This document shows positions 37,028 through 47,244 of a DNA stretch of 64,000 nt, piece by piece. How positions within the stretch are numbered: position 1 is the stretch's first letter; each line of letters opens with the position of its first letter. Below the pieces are notes generated by a model. The model saw only the letters and a list, made by a program, of their open reading frames with translations. It ran no database searches and was not told the origin of the DNA. The position numbers and the translations under genes are program-made. Source of the stretch: Gaiellasilicea sp963791905 (lineage in GTDB: Bacteria; Actinomycetota; Thermoleophilia; Gaiellales; Gaiellaceae); contig CAWBTX010000005.1 in assembly GCA_963791905.1 (NCBI GenBank), forward strand, positions 930,001-994,000, written 5' to 3'.

Positions 37028-39844
37028 GTGAACGACCCGCCTGGCTCCGAACTCGGCCCAGCGGTGACGGTGTCGGGCTACCGGGTGGAAGCACTCATTG
37101 GTCGCGGGGGTATGGGTGCCGTCTACCGTGCAGCCGACGAAAGTCTGGGACGCAAGGTTGCTCTCAAGGTGATCGCACCTGAGCTTGCGTCCGACCAACG
37201 CTTCCGGGAGCGCTTCCTGCGGGAGTCGCGGATCGCCGCCTCGCTCGACCATCCGCACGTCGTCCCCATCTATCAGTCCGGTGAGGAACGGGGCCTCCTC
37301 TTCATCGCTATGCGCTACGTCGAGGGGACCGATCTCGCGAAGCTGCTCGCGGCCGAGGGTGCACTCGAGCCCCGAAGGGCGCTCGCGCTCCTTTCCCAGG
37401 TCGGCGAGGCGCTCGATGCAGCCCACGCCAAGGGGCTCGTCCATCGCGATGTGAAGCCCTCGAACGTGCTCATCGCAGAAGGCGTAGGACGCGAGCATTG
37501 CTACCTGGCTGACTTCGGCCTCACCCGGCGGGCGGGATCCGCCTCGGGCATCAGCGCCGAGGGTGAGCTCGTCGGCACTCTCGAGTACGTCGCACCCGAG
37601 CAGATCACGGGCGATGCGCCGGACGCACGCTCGGACGTGTACTCGCTCGGCTGCGTCCTCTACGCATGCCTCACCGGTCAGGTTCCCTTCCCGCGGGCGA
37701 CCGAGGTCGCCCTCCTCTGGGCGCACGTGCACGAGGAGCCAATCCGTCCGTCCGACATTCGCCCCGAGCTTCCCCACGAACTCGACTCTGTGGTCGCAAG
37801 AGCGCTCGCGAAGAACCCTGAGGAGCGCTACCGCTCGGCGGGGGAGCTGATCGAGGCGTGCTCTGGGCCAGGTCACGGTGTCTCGCCGGCCGACGAGGCG
37901 ATGCCGCCGACGAACCTGCCTCGCCCGCTGAGCTCCTTCGTCGGCCGTGAGGTGGAGCTCGCAGAGGTGCGTGCCAGGCTCGAGGGAGGGGCGAGGCTCC
38001 TGACGCTCACCGGCCCTGGGGGCTCGGGTAAGACCCGTCTTGCGCTCGAGGTCGCGTCCTCGCTCGTCCCCGACTACGAGGCGGGAATCTTCTGGGTTGG
38101 GCTATCGGCTCTGCGCGACCCTGCCCTCGTCACGGAGACGATCGCGCAGACGCTCGGGGCCAAGGATGGCCTTTCCGAGGACATCGGCGATCGTGAGGTG
38201 CTGCTCCTGCTAGACAACCTGGAGCAGGTGATCGAGGTCGCGCCGGATCTGGCGTCGCTCCTCGAGCGCTGTCCGAATCTCGTCCTCCTTGTCACGAGCC
38301 GTGAGCTCCTCCGGGTGCGCGGCGAGGTCGAGTACCCCGTGCCTCCGCTCGCCGAGCCCGAAGCGGTCGAGCTCTTCTGCCGGCGCGCGCAGCTCGAGCC
38401 GAGCGCCGGGATCGCCGAGCTCTGCGCGCGCCTCGACAACCTCCCGCTCGCGGTCGAGCTTGCCGCTGCCCGCACGAAAGCTCTCACCGTCACCCAGATC
38501 CTCGACCGCCTCTCGCAGCGGCTGGGTCTCTTCAAGGGCGGCCGCGACGCCGACCCCCGCCAGCAGACGCTCGGAGCGACGATCAAGTGGAGCTATGACC
38601 TCCTGACGGACGAAGAACAACGCCTCTTCCATGCACTCTCCGTCTTCGCCGGCGGCTGCACGCTCGAGGCAGCAGAAGAGGTGGCAGGCGCCGACGTCGA
38701 CACCCTGCAGTCGCTCGTCGACAAGAGCCTGCTGCGCTTCTCGAACCGCCGCTACTGGATGCTGGAGACGATTCGGGAGTACGCAGCGGACCGTCTCGAT
38801 AGCACGAGTGAGGGTGAACAGAGACGGATGCGACACGTCGATTTCTACGTTCAGCTGGCGGAGGACCAGGAACCGAGGCTTGGCGAAGTGAACGTGATTG
38901 CAGCGCTGCAGGAGGACGAGGGCAACCTGCGGGCAGCCCTCTCTCAAGCCCAGTCCCGCGCGCCTGAAGCCATGCTTCGCATCTCGGGCGCGTTGTGGCG
39001 CTACTGGTACTTGCGGGTCCAAATCGATGAGGGGCGGCAATGGCTGGAGCAGGCACTGAGGAGCTCAAACGAAAGTGCGTCGTCGGCGCGCGCTCGTGCT
39101 CTCAGGGGTCTCGCGGCTCTAGAGTTCAGGGCGGGCAACGCGGACGCTGCCGCCGCACCACTCGAGAGAGCGCTCGTGATGTACCGCCTCCTGTCGGACG
39201 ACGACGGCGTCTCGCGGTGCCTCAACAACCTCGGCGCCATCGCGGCGGCAAGGCTCGACTTCGATGAGGCGACGCGACTCTACGAGGCAGCACTGGCGGC
39301 CGGCAGACGGCTCGCAGAACACGGCACGGGGCCGGGCTTGGCTGTTCCGCTCACGAACCTCGCAGAGATCACGCTGGAGCAAGGCGACTTCGCGGCTGCT
39401 CGGCGCCTGGGCGAAGAGGCACTGACGTGTGCCCGGCAAGAGCACGACGATGCGGTGGCCGTGCAGGCGGAAGTGGTGCTGGCATGGCTTGCGGTGTTCG
39501 AAGGACGATTCGACGAGGCTGCTCGACTACTTCGCGGCGCGCTTCAAGTTGCCCGCGACCTCGGCGCGCGGTATGTCGGCGGAACGCTCCTCCTGGTCGC
39601 ACTCGTCGCAGTTGCCCGCGGGCAAGAACTGGAGGCCGCTCGGCTCTGGGGCGCCATTGGTGCATTGCGGGCGCGTGTGGGGATTCGTAGCTGGACGGAC
39701 GACGAGCGGCGGACCCGCTATTTCGCCCCATACGTTGAGCTCGAGCGGCAACTCACGGAGGCGGGCTATGACTCCCACTTCGCGGAGGGGGCGGCCATGT
39801 CGTTCGAGGAAGCACTTGAGCTGGCACAGCACGTCGTAGACTGA
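37028..39844 (+). CDS. Ser/Thr protein kinase - STAND ATPase - TPR regulatory protein
   Basis: A 938-residue multidomain regulator. Residues about 17-285 form a Hanks-type kinase (glycine loop GRGGMGAVY, VALKV lysine, HRDVKPSN, ADFGL, YVAPEQ). Residues about 295-560 are an NB-ARC/STAND ATPase with P-loop GPGGSGKT, LLLLDNLEQ and ARLDNLPLAVELAAAR. The C-terminal third is TPR-like helical repeat. No membrane segment or PASTA domain is present, so it is cytoplasmic. The start is GTG 37028. The core closely resembles the cyclase-headed protein at 10858-13476, and both lie beside ssrA-end repeats. Confidence 0.9.
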   Translation: MNDPPGSELGPAVTVSGYRVEALIGRGGMGAVYRAADESLGRKVALKVIAPELASDQRFRERFLRESRIAASLDHPHVVPIYQSGEERGLLFIAMRYVEGTDLAKLLAAEGALEPRRALALLSQVGEALDAAHAKGLVHRDVKPSNVLIAEGVGREHCYLADFGLTRRAGSASGISAEGELVGTLEYVAPEQITGDAPDARSDVYSLGCVLYACLTGQVPFPRATEVALLWAHVHEEPIRPSDIRPELPHELDSVVARALAKNPEERYRSAGELIEACSGPGHGVSPADEAMPPTNLPRPLSSFVGREVELAEVRARLEGGARLLTLTGPGGSGKTRLALEVASSLVPDYEAGIFWVGLSALRDPALVTETIAQTLGAKDGLSEDIGDREVLLLLDNLEQVIEVAPDLASLLERCPNLVLLVTSRELLRVRGEVEYPVPPLAEPEAVELFCRRAQLEPSAGIAELCARLDNLPLAVELAAARTKALTVTQILDRLSQRLGLFKGGRDADPRQQTLGATIKWSYDLLTDEEQRLFHALSVFAGGCTLEAAEEVAGADVDTLQSLVDKSLLRFSNRRYWMLETIREYAADRLDSTSEGEQRRMRHVDFYVQLAEDQEPRLGEVNVIAALQEDEGNLRAALSQAQSRAPEAMLRISGALWRYWYLRVQIDEGRQWLEQALRSSNESASSARARALRGLAALEFRAGNADAAAAPLERALVMYRLLSDDDGVSRCLNNLGAIAAARLDFDEATRLYEAALAAGRRLAEHGTGPGLAVPLTNLAEITLEQGDFAAARRLGEEALTCARQEHDDAVAVQAEVVLAWLAVFEGRFDEAARLLRGALQVARDLGARYVGGTLLLVALVAVARGQELEAARLWGAIGALRARVGIRSWTDDERRTRYFAPYVELERQLTEAGYDSHFAEGAAMSFEEALELAQHVVD

Positions 39845-39956
39845 CTCGCGCGATGGCGGGGGAGCACGGTGCCTTCTTTCGGCTCCTGACCGCTTGCGAG
39901 AGAGGACGCCGTGCGTCTAGGTGACTCCCCCGAGGGCGAAGTCGTGGGGAACGTTG

Positions 39957-39982
39957 CGCGGGTTCGACTCCCGCCGCCTCCG
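39957..39982 (+). repeat. Candidate attachment site copy C
   Basis: It matches 24 of 26 bp of the 3' end of ssrA (T-arm GACTC for GATTC, last base G for A), in the same orientation as copies A and B. It lies 112 bp after the kinase-STAND gene and 7 bp from the stop of the next convergent gene. With copy A it would bound a 30-kb island containing the rhamnose and lactate genes. Confidence 0.65.
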
Positions 39983-39988
39983 TCCACT

Positions 39989-40862
39989 TCATCGGGGCCT
40001 GGTGGCGCGTTCGAGAACCCGCGCGACCGGTGGCATGTGGGGGGAGCGCCAAACGTGTCGCTCCTCGAAGGGCCAGGCGTAGATGGGGTTGCCGTCGCGA
40101 ACCAGCTCGAGCAGACTTGGCTCGCCGAGCTCGACGGCTGGACCACTCGTAGAGGCGTTGGAGCCGCGGCACGATCACCGCGTAGTCGAGCAGCCGGCCA
40201 AGACGCTGCTCGTCGGCGATGTAGCGCTCCACGTCGAGCGCGAGCGGATAGCGGTTCGGGAGCACGCGGCGGAGTGAGAGAAAGACACCGGCCATCCCCA
40301 GCCTGGGGTCGCCGAGCAGGCGGCCAAGCGGAGCGAAGCGTCCCAGCGCAAGGCGCGGCGCCCCGACGAGTGCGTGCGCGTAGAGCACGCGGACCAGCGC
40401 GACGTTCATGAAGAAGCGCTCCGGCGCGCTCTCGGCCTCGGCGAGGTCGCGGTACTCCAGGTAGGCAGCCACGATGCTCGCGTTGTGCGCTCGGTACCAG
40501 TTCCGCCCCGTCGGCCTCGCGATGAACTCCAGCCACTGTCGTACGGGCTGCGACGACGGCTCTCCGGCGAGGCCGCCGACGAGTGCGACGGATTCGCATC
40601 CGTCCCGCAGCAGTCGCTCGTTGACCGCGCGCCACCACACGCTGCCGGGAGGCGAGGCGTCGAGCGGATTGAGCACGCCGCGGTGCGCCTGCCAGCGCAT
40701 GAACGACAACGCCGCCCGTCGGAACGGCAGGTGTCGCGGGGCGCGGCCGGTCGGCCCGTGGTAGGTCCGCACGATCAAGGCGAGACGCGCCGCGGGATCG
40801 TCGCGCGCGGCCGCAACCTGCGCCTCAGCCGAGGCGAGGGCAGCGCCTGCGTCCTGGCTCAT
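39989..40862 (-). pseudogene. Protein of unknown function, one frameshift
   Basis: The protein starts MSQDAGAALASAEAQV at 40862 and reads well to LQRLYEW near 40142. There the frame must shift by one to continue PAVELGEPSLLELVRDG and NPIYAWPFEERHVWRSPH, ending at TGA 39989. Without the shift the frame runs across repeat copy C to 39753 as Arg/Pro-rich noise. Rejoined it has about 290 residues, rich in Trp, Arg and Ala, with no family that I recognise. The conserved look on both sides favours a single recent indel or a base-call error. Confidence 0.6.
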
Positions 40863-40988
40863 CGCCGGGTTGCCCGTACGGACGCTCTTGTCAGGAGGTG
40901 TGGCCGCTCGTCTCGTGGGTAATCAAGCCTGTAGTGCGAGACGGCACATGAGGGTGCGCGCTCACCGACCGAGGAACGAGGAGGATCC

Positions 40989-42836
40989 ATGCGGAACATT
41001 CAATCGACATCGAGTGCGTTTCATGCCCCGCTTCTCGCGCTCGTCCTGATGGTGGTCGTCGCTGGATCCACCGCCAGCGCCGCCCCGCTGGTCGGCGCGT
41101 CGGCTCAGAGCGCACCTGACCTCGGTGCGAACGTGACCATCTTCGACCCGAGCATGCCGGTCAGCCAGATTCAGGCAACCGTCGACGCGATCTACGCCCA
41201 GCAGGTCGACGCGGAAATGGGTACGAACCGCTACGCGCTCCTGTTCAAGCCAGGCGAGTACGGAACAGCGACCGAGCCGTTGCGGTTGAAGGTTGGCTAC
41301 TACACCGAGGTCGCCGGGCTGGGTGCCTCGCCGACCGACGTGATGATCAACGGCAAGATCGAGGTCTTCAACCGCTGCCTCGCGCCGGACAACTGCATCG
41401 CCCTGGTCAATTTCTGGCGCACGCTGTCCAACCTGTCGCTGAGCATCAACATGCTCGGCGACGAGGGCTGTCGCGCCTCCGCGAACTTCTGGGCGGTCTC
41501 CCAGGCCGTCTCGATGCGCCGGCTCAACATTAGCGGCGCCAACCTCTCGCTCATGGATTACTGCACTGCCGGGCCGCAGTTCGCCAGCGGCGGCTTCATC
41601 GCCGATTCGAACCTGCCGTTCGTCATCAACGGCTCCCAGCAGCAGTGGCTGATCCGCAACAGCCAGATCGGCGGCTGGTCGAACGCCGTGTGGAACCAGG
41701 TCTTCGCTGGGGTCCCTGGCGCGCCGCCGGACGCGGACTTCCCGAGTCCGCCGTGGACGACCCTCGATGCGACGCCCCTCAGCCGCGAGAAGCCGTACCT
41801 GTTCACCGACGCGCAGGGCAACTACAAGGTCCGCGTGCCGTCGGCGCACACCGACACCGTCGGCACTACTTGGGCCGCCGGCATGACGGCGGGACGCACG
41901 ATCCCGCTCAGCGATTTCTTCATCGCAAAGCCGTCGGATTCGGTGAAAACGATCAACAACAAACTCGCCCACGGCATGAACCTGCTGTTCACCCCGGGCA
42001 TCTACGAGGTTCAGGACAGCATCTCGGTGAAGCGCGCCAACACCGTGGTCCTCGGCCTGGGACACGCGACCCTCACCGCGGTCAACGGCGCGGTCCCGCT
42101 GACGGTCGACGACGATCCCGGCGTCATCATCGCCGGCCTCACGATCGACGCAGGCACCGTCGAGTCGCCGATCCTGCTGCAGGTCGGAAAGAAGCCGAAG
42201 AAGAACTCCAAGAGCGACCCGTCCAACCCGACCACGCTCTCGGACGTGTACTTCCGCGTAGGTGGCCCGCACGTCGGCAAGGCCGACGTCGCCCTCGAGG
42301 TCAACAGCAGCAACGTCCTCATCGACCACACCTGGGTTTGGCGCGCCGACCACGGCGTCGAGGGCCTCACCGACACCGAGCGCTGGAACACCAACATCGG
42401 CCGCAACGGCGTCATCGTCAACGGTGACAACGTCACCGCGACCGGCCTGTTCGTCGAGCACTTCCAGGAGTACAACACGGTCTGGAACGGCGAGAACGGC
42501 GTCACGATCCTCTACCAGAACGAGCTGCCATACGACCCGCCGACGCAGGCGGATTGGATGCACGACGGCGTCGAGGGCTGGGCCGGCTACAAGGTCGGAG
42601 ACGAGGTGACGACGCACAAGCTCTACGGCGGCGGCGTCTACGTCTTCAACCGAAACGACCCGTCGATCCACACCGAGAACGGCTTCGAGGTTCCCGAGAC
42701 CTCCGGCGTCCAGTTGCACCACATCATGACGGTCAACCTCAGCGCCGGCATCATCGATCACGTCGTCAACGGAGTTGGGGCCGCGGCCGACACGACCAAG
42801 ATCGGCCAGCCCGTCTACATCGTCGACTATCCGTGA
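40989..42836 (+). CDS. Secreted right-handed beta-helix protein
   Basis: A 615-residue exported protein. The signal peptide is residues 1 to about 32 (PLLALVLMVVVAGSTASA). The body has pectate-lyase-like features: LLFKPGEYG, TEVAGLGASPTDVMINGKI, NLLFTPGIYEVQDSI, VVLGLGHATLTA and ANGDNVTATGLFVEH-type coil turns. A small family with this build is often labelled adenylyl cyclase in databases, with no cyclase motif here. A glycan-directed role is plausible. ATG 40989 has the Shine-Dalgarno GAGGA. Confidence 0.78.
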   Translation: MRNIQSTSSAFHAPLLALVLMVVVAGSTASAAPLVGASAQSAPDLGANVTIFDPSMPVSQIQATVDAIYAQQVDAEMGTNRYALLFKPGEYGTATEPLRLKVGYYTEVAGLGASPTDVMINGKIEVFNRCLAPDNCIALVNFWRTLSNLSLSINMLGDEGCRASANFWAVSQAVSMRRLNISGANLSLMDYCTAGPQFASGGFIADSNLPFVINGSQQQWLIRNSQIGGWSNAVWNQVFAGVPGAPPDADFPSPPWTTLDATPLSREKPYLFTDAQGNYKVRVPSAHTDTVGTTWAAGMTAGRTIPLSDFFIAKPSDSVKTINNKLAHGMNLLFTPGIYEVQDSISVKRANTVVLGLGHATLTAVNGAVPLTVDDDPGVIIAGLTIDAGTVESPILLQVGKKPKKNSKSDPSNPTTLSDVYFRVGGPHVGKADVALEVNSSNVLIDHTWVWRADHGVEGLTDTERWNTNIGRNGVIVNGDNVTATGLFVEHFQEYNTVWNGENGVTILYQNELPYDPPTQADWMHDGVEGWAGYKVGDEVTTHKLYGGGVYVFNRNDPSIHTENGFEVPETSGVQLHHIMTVNLSAGIIDHVVNGVGAAADTTKIGQPVYIVDYP

Positions 42837-42887
42837 CTCACCGCTCGAGGCGGTCGCGGTCAACGGTCGGAAGGACACGCTTGACGA

Positions 42888-42919
42888 ATAGATAACGAGT
42901 ATATATGCTCGTTATCTAT
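42888..42919. promoter_or_regulatory. PadR operator: 12-bp perfect inverted repeat over the padR start
   Basis: ATAGATAACGAG (42888-42899) and CTCGTTATCTAT (42908-42919) are perfectly complementary, with the 8-nt AT-rich spacer TATATATG. It is by far the most AT-rich spot nearby and includes the first two bases of the padR start codon, a likely autoregulatory site. Confidence 0.82.
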
Positions 42920-43432
42920 GAGAGAGCTCTTTCTTGCTCTCCTCAGCGGAGAGCGCGCCCACGGCTATGAGCTGAAGCAGTCGTTCGAGCAGGAGTTCGG
43001 CGATCTCTTGCCGGCGCTGAACGCCGGCCAGATCTACGTGACGCTCGGGCGGCTCGAGCGGGACGGCCTCGTGGTCGGTCAGGCGGTGCCCGGGGACAGC
43101 CGCGGTAAGCGCGTGTACGAGTTGACGGAGGCCGGCCGGGCCGCACTCGCGGCCTGGATCGAGCTGCCCGTCTCGGGCACGCGGCTCAAGGACGAGTTCT
43201 TCATGAAGTTCGTCGTCGTCGCGTCGACGCAGCTGGCGGAGCCGAAGCAGCTTCTCGAGGGGCAGCGTCGCGAGTACCTGCAGTCGCTCCGCGACCTGAA
43301 CGCGCTCCTCGAGGACAACGGGAAGGGGCCTGCGGCTGAACTTCTGATCGAGGGGGCGATCTTGCATCTGAAAGCCGACCTGGAATGGATCGAACTGATC
43401 GAGCAGCGACTCGCACTGAACGAGGAGGTCTG

Positions 43433-43433
<1 letters not shown>
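42918..43433 (+). CDS. PadR-family transcriptional regulator
   Basis: A 171-residue PadR repressor. The winged-helix part has LFLALLSGERAHGYELKQ and NAGQIYVTLGRLERDGLV; residues about 90-171 are the helical dimerisation arm. The ATG at 42918 lies in the inverted repeat, so the transcript may be nearly leaderless. Its stop overlaps the ABC ATPase start (TGATG). PadR proteins beside ABC exporters usually sense a toxic compound and derepress the transporter. Confidence 0.9.
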
Positions 43434-44160
<727 letters not shown>

Positions 44161-44164
<4 letters not shown>

Positions 44165-45912
44165 CGACGCTCATTTTCAAACTGGCGTTCGCGGGCATCC
44201 GCTCGCGACTGCTCGCGAGCGCGCTCACGATCGCGATCGCGGGCGCGGCGTCCGCGACGATCGTGTTGGCGCTGGAGGTGCGCTCGAGCGGGCTCGATCC
44301 CTGGCAGCAGACGTTCGATGCAGCCAACGGCGCACACGTGCTCGCGTTCGTCCCCTCACAGGCCGACGCGCTCGCGCTCGCGGAGCTACCCGGCGTCACC
44401 GAACGGGGCGCGCCGGTCCCGCTGGTGACGGCGACCGTTGGGCCGCGTGGAAGTACGGATCGCGTGTTCCTCGCCGGCCTGAGTGGCCGTACCGCCGTGA
44501 ACATGCCCGTGCTGACGGCAGGCTCGCCGTTGCGTGAGGACGGGATCGTGCTCGAACGCAGCCTTGCGGAGGCGCTCGGCATCGAGGTCGGCGACTCGGT
44601 GGCAGTTACGGGCAGGCAAGGCTCGATCGACCTCCCGGTGCTCGGGACGGCGGTTGTACCCAGCCAGTCGCGCTACCCCCGCAGCAACCCTGGCTTGGCC
44701 TGGGTCACCCCAACCACGCTCGAAAGCGTCGAACCCGATCGCACCCGCTGGCGCTGGACGGAGGCACTTCGACTGGCGAATCCCTCCGCGGCTGCGGCGT
44801 TCACCGAGCAGGCGGCAGCAAGCATCCCCGGCGATCTGTCCTTCGAGACCTGGCAGGCCCAGCGCGACCTCGCGCTGGGCGATGCACAGCCCACGCAGAT
44901 CATCGCGGCCACGTTCACCATCCTGCTCCTAATCGTTGCCTTCGTCGTCGTCGGGATCCTCGTCGGTGCCCGCGCCAGCGACCAACATCGTGAGATCGGG
45001 CTGCTGAAGGCGGCCGGCTTCACCCCGCGCCAGGTCGGAGCCGTCTTCGCTCTCGAGTCCGCCGTCCTCGGTCTGATCGCGGCGGCTTTCGGCTTCACGC
45101 TCGGGATGTTGGTCGCACCCCGCCTTGCCGCACCCAGCGCCGAAACGCTGATCGGCTCACCGACGATCGCGGCAAACCCCTGGCACATCCTCATCGCGAG
45201 CTGTGTCGTCATCCCGGTGCTTCTGGCCGGCGCCTTGACGTCCACCCGCCGCAGCACCCGCTTCAGCGTCCTCGAGGCGATCCGCGCCGGCAGCTCATCT
45301 CCGCCGAATTCGCGGCTCGCGCGCGCGGTGGGCCGATCCGTCCTGCCCTTGACGATCGGGCTCGGCCTCAAAGACCTCCTCGCGCGGGGACGCAGGGCGC
45401 GTCTCCTCGCAGCCGCGATCGCTCTCACCGGCGCGATGGTGGTCGTGGCGCTGTCGCTCGACGCAACGCTCGACGCACAGGCGGCGACCGGCGAAACCAG
45501 CGACATCCCGGATGAGCTCTCTCTTCTCGTCTACACCCTCGACACCGTGTTGCTTCTGATCACCGTCACCACGCTCGTCGCGGTCGCCCTGCTCTCGGTG
45601 CGCGAGCGCATCCGCGACTACGGTGTCCTCAAGGCGATCGGCCTCACGCCCAGGCAGATCACTTCGACCGTCATCAGCGCCAACGCCGCCCTTTCGCTGG
45701 TCGCCTCGCTGATCGCCGTCCCGCTCGGCGTCGGGCTGTACCTCACCCTCGCCTGGATCACCAGCGGCACGACCGAGGAAGCGGTCGTCGCGCCCTGGTG
45801 GTCGCTCGCCCTGATTCCGCTCGGAACCGTGCTCGTCGTCGTCGCCGCGACCAGCGTCCCGGCCCGCTTGGCCACCCGGATCCGTACCTCCGACGCGCTG
45901 CGTTACGAGTAA
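44161..45912 (+). CDS. FtsX-like ABC exporter permease
   Basis: A 583-residue permease. One helix near residues 15-38 is followed by an extracytoplasmic domain of about 200 residues. Three helices follow near 255-275, 300-320 and 345-365, then a linker and a second four-helix set to residue 570. The DQHREIGLLKAAGFTPRQVGAVF and RIRDYGVLKAIGLTPRQI segments are paired FtsX-like coupling motifs, so the protein holds two FtsX units. It is translationally coupled to the ATPase. Confidence 0.9.
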
Positions 45913-45993
45913 AGCCACCCGGCTGAGCAGAGGGCTTCGCTCGCGAACCCCGAATGAGTGCACTCGGGTTTCCGGAAAGAAGGAGCGATTGAC

Positions 45994-46413
45994 ATGGCAT
46001 CAGAAACCGCGTGGAGTGGGTGGATCGTCTTCGCCGGCTTCGCGATCATCATCGTCGGCGGGATGGACATGCTTCAGGGGTTCGTCGCGATCCTCGAGGA
46101 CGAGTACGTCGTCGCGACGCGCGAGGGTCTCGCGATCTTCGACGTCACCGCGTGGGGTTGGATCACTCTCGTCTGGGGAGGCCTGCTCATCGTCGCCGGG
46201 CTCGGTTTGCTCGGTGGGGCAGGATGGGCACGCTGGCTCGCCATCATCGGCGTGGCCGTGAATGCGATCCAGCAGGTCGCTTTCCTGGCGAACTACCCCC
46301 AGGCGTACCCCCTCTGGAACATCCTCATCGTCGCGCTCAACTTCCTTGTCCTCTACGCGCTGACGGCCCGTTGGACGGGCTTCAAGGAAGCCGTGCGGGG
46401 ATCCACGGCCTGA
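45994..46413 (+). CDS. Small four-helix membrane protein (DUF7144-like)
   Basis: A 139-residue protein with four hydrophobic helices (about residues 9-30, 52-72, 79-97, 105-125). The pattern FAIIIVGGMDMLQGFVAI and VTAWGWITLVWG is typical of a small actinobacterial family usually named DUF7144. ATG 45994 has a strong Shine-Dalgarno (AAAGAAGGAG). Function unknown. It is downstream of the PadR-ABC operon with an 81-bp gap and probably has its own promoter. Confidence 0.8.
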   Translation: MASETAWSGWIVFAGFAIIIVGGMDMLQGFVAILEDEYVVATREGLAIFDVTAWGWITLVWGGLLIVAGLGLLGGAGWARWLAIIGVAVNAIQQVAFLANYPQAYPLWNILIVALNFLVLYALTARWTGFKEAVRGSTA

Positions 46414-46464
46414 TCAGCGCCACCCCGGAGCCGCCCTCCAGTGGGGCGGCTCCAGGTCGGCGCG

Positions 46465-46797
46465 TTACTGCTGGTCGTCCTGCTCGTCGAGCTCCGCAAC
46501 CTCGATCGCGACCGCGAGCGCGCCGGCGATCTTGCCGGTCGCAGACGCGACGCGCGCAGTGCCGACGATCGGCGCGATCGCGGCGAGGACGCCGCGAACC
46601 TGTTCGGCATCGACGCCGACCTCGCTTGCCGCTCCGAGGTTCAGGAGATACGAGACGGGCGGCGCATCGACCGCGGCGAGCGCGGCGAGGCGTACGAGCA
46701 TGAGCGTGTTCGCATCGAGGCTCGATGCCTCGATCGAGTCCGCCGTCATACTCGCGAGCAGGTCGAGGACCGGAGTCTCGCTTGTCGATCCAGCCAT
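46465..46797 (-). CDS. Carboxymuconolactone decarboxylase-like small protein
   Basis: A 110-residue helical protein of the CMD/AhpD-like fold (ANTLMLVRLAALAAVDAPP; LNLGAASEVGVDAEQVRGVLAAIAPIVGT). It lacks the CxxC redox pair of AhpD, so a peroxidase role is unlikely. ATG 46797 has a good Shine-Dalgarno (AAAGGAAG). Its substrate is unknown. It stands alone, convergent with the small membrane protein. Confidence 0.75.
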   Translation of the reverse strand: MAGSTSETPVLDLLASMTADSIEASSLDANTLMLVRLAALAAVDAPPVSYLLNLGAASEVGVDAEQVRGVLAAIAPIVGTARVASATGKIAGALAVAIEVAELDEQDDQQ

Positions 46798-46911
46798 ACG
46801 TCTTCCTTTCGTTTGACGTTTCGTTGTCGAGTATGCGCGCTGGCCTAACGGCCGCCCTCATGCCGATTGGATGAAAGTGAATCCTCGAGGCGGGCCACAG
46901 CTCGGGCTGCC

Positions 46912-47244
46912 GTGAGGCTCGCGCTCCTGCTCGCGTCGGTGTTGGCGGCTGCCGGCGTGGCAACCGCCGGCCTCAGCATCCCCGTGCGGGTGACCCTGGA
47001 CGGCGTCGGCGGCGTGCGGCCGGGGATGGACGTCGCGGCGGTGTCAACTCGGTAGGGTATGCCGCTGCGGTCCCGACTACGAGGTCAGGCCGACATGCGG
47101 GACGGCACGTGTCGAGCGACCCGGGATCGTCGGGCAGGTGATTTCATGCCGCGCGGGCGGTTCGGCGCCGTTTTCTTCTCGCAAGGTGCGGTCACAGGCC
47201 GAGGGATCAGGATCGGATCAAGCGCACAGTTGCGGCGCGCCTAG
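46912..47244 (+). pseudogene. Small exported protein interrupted by an amber codon
   Basis: From GTG 46912 a signal peptide (LALLLASVLAAAGVATAG) leads into VGGVRPGMDVAAVSTR, a TAG at 47053, then GMPLRSRLRG and GRFGAVFFSQGAVTGRGIRIGSS in the same frame to TAG 47242. The pattern of this small exported family expects Trp at the stop (RWG), so a TGG to TAG change is the simplest reading. The protein would be 110 residues. Its stop overlaps the cupin gene by 3 nt. Confidence 0.55.

Noticed and set aside
39753..39988. C-terminal extension of the 40862 gene across repeat copy C
   Set aside because: The sequence becomes Arg/Pro-rich after a frame break at about 40142, while the next frame gives a natural ending at 39989.
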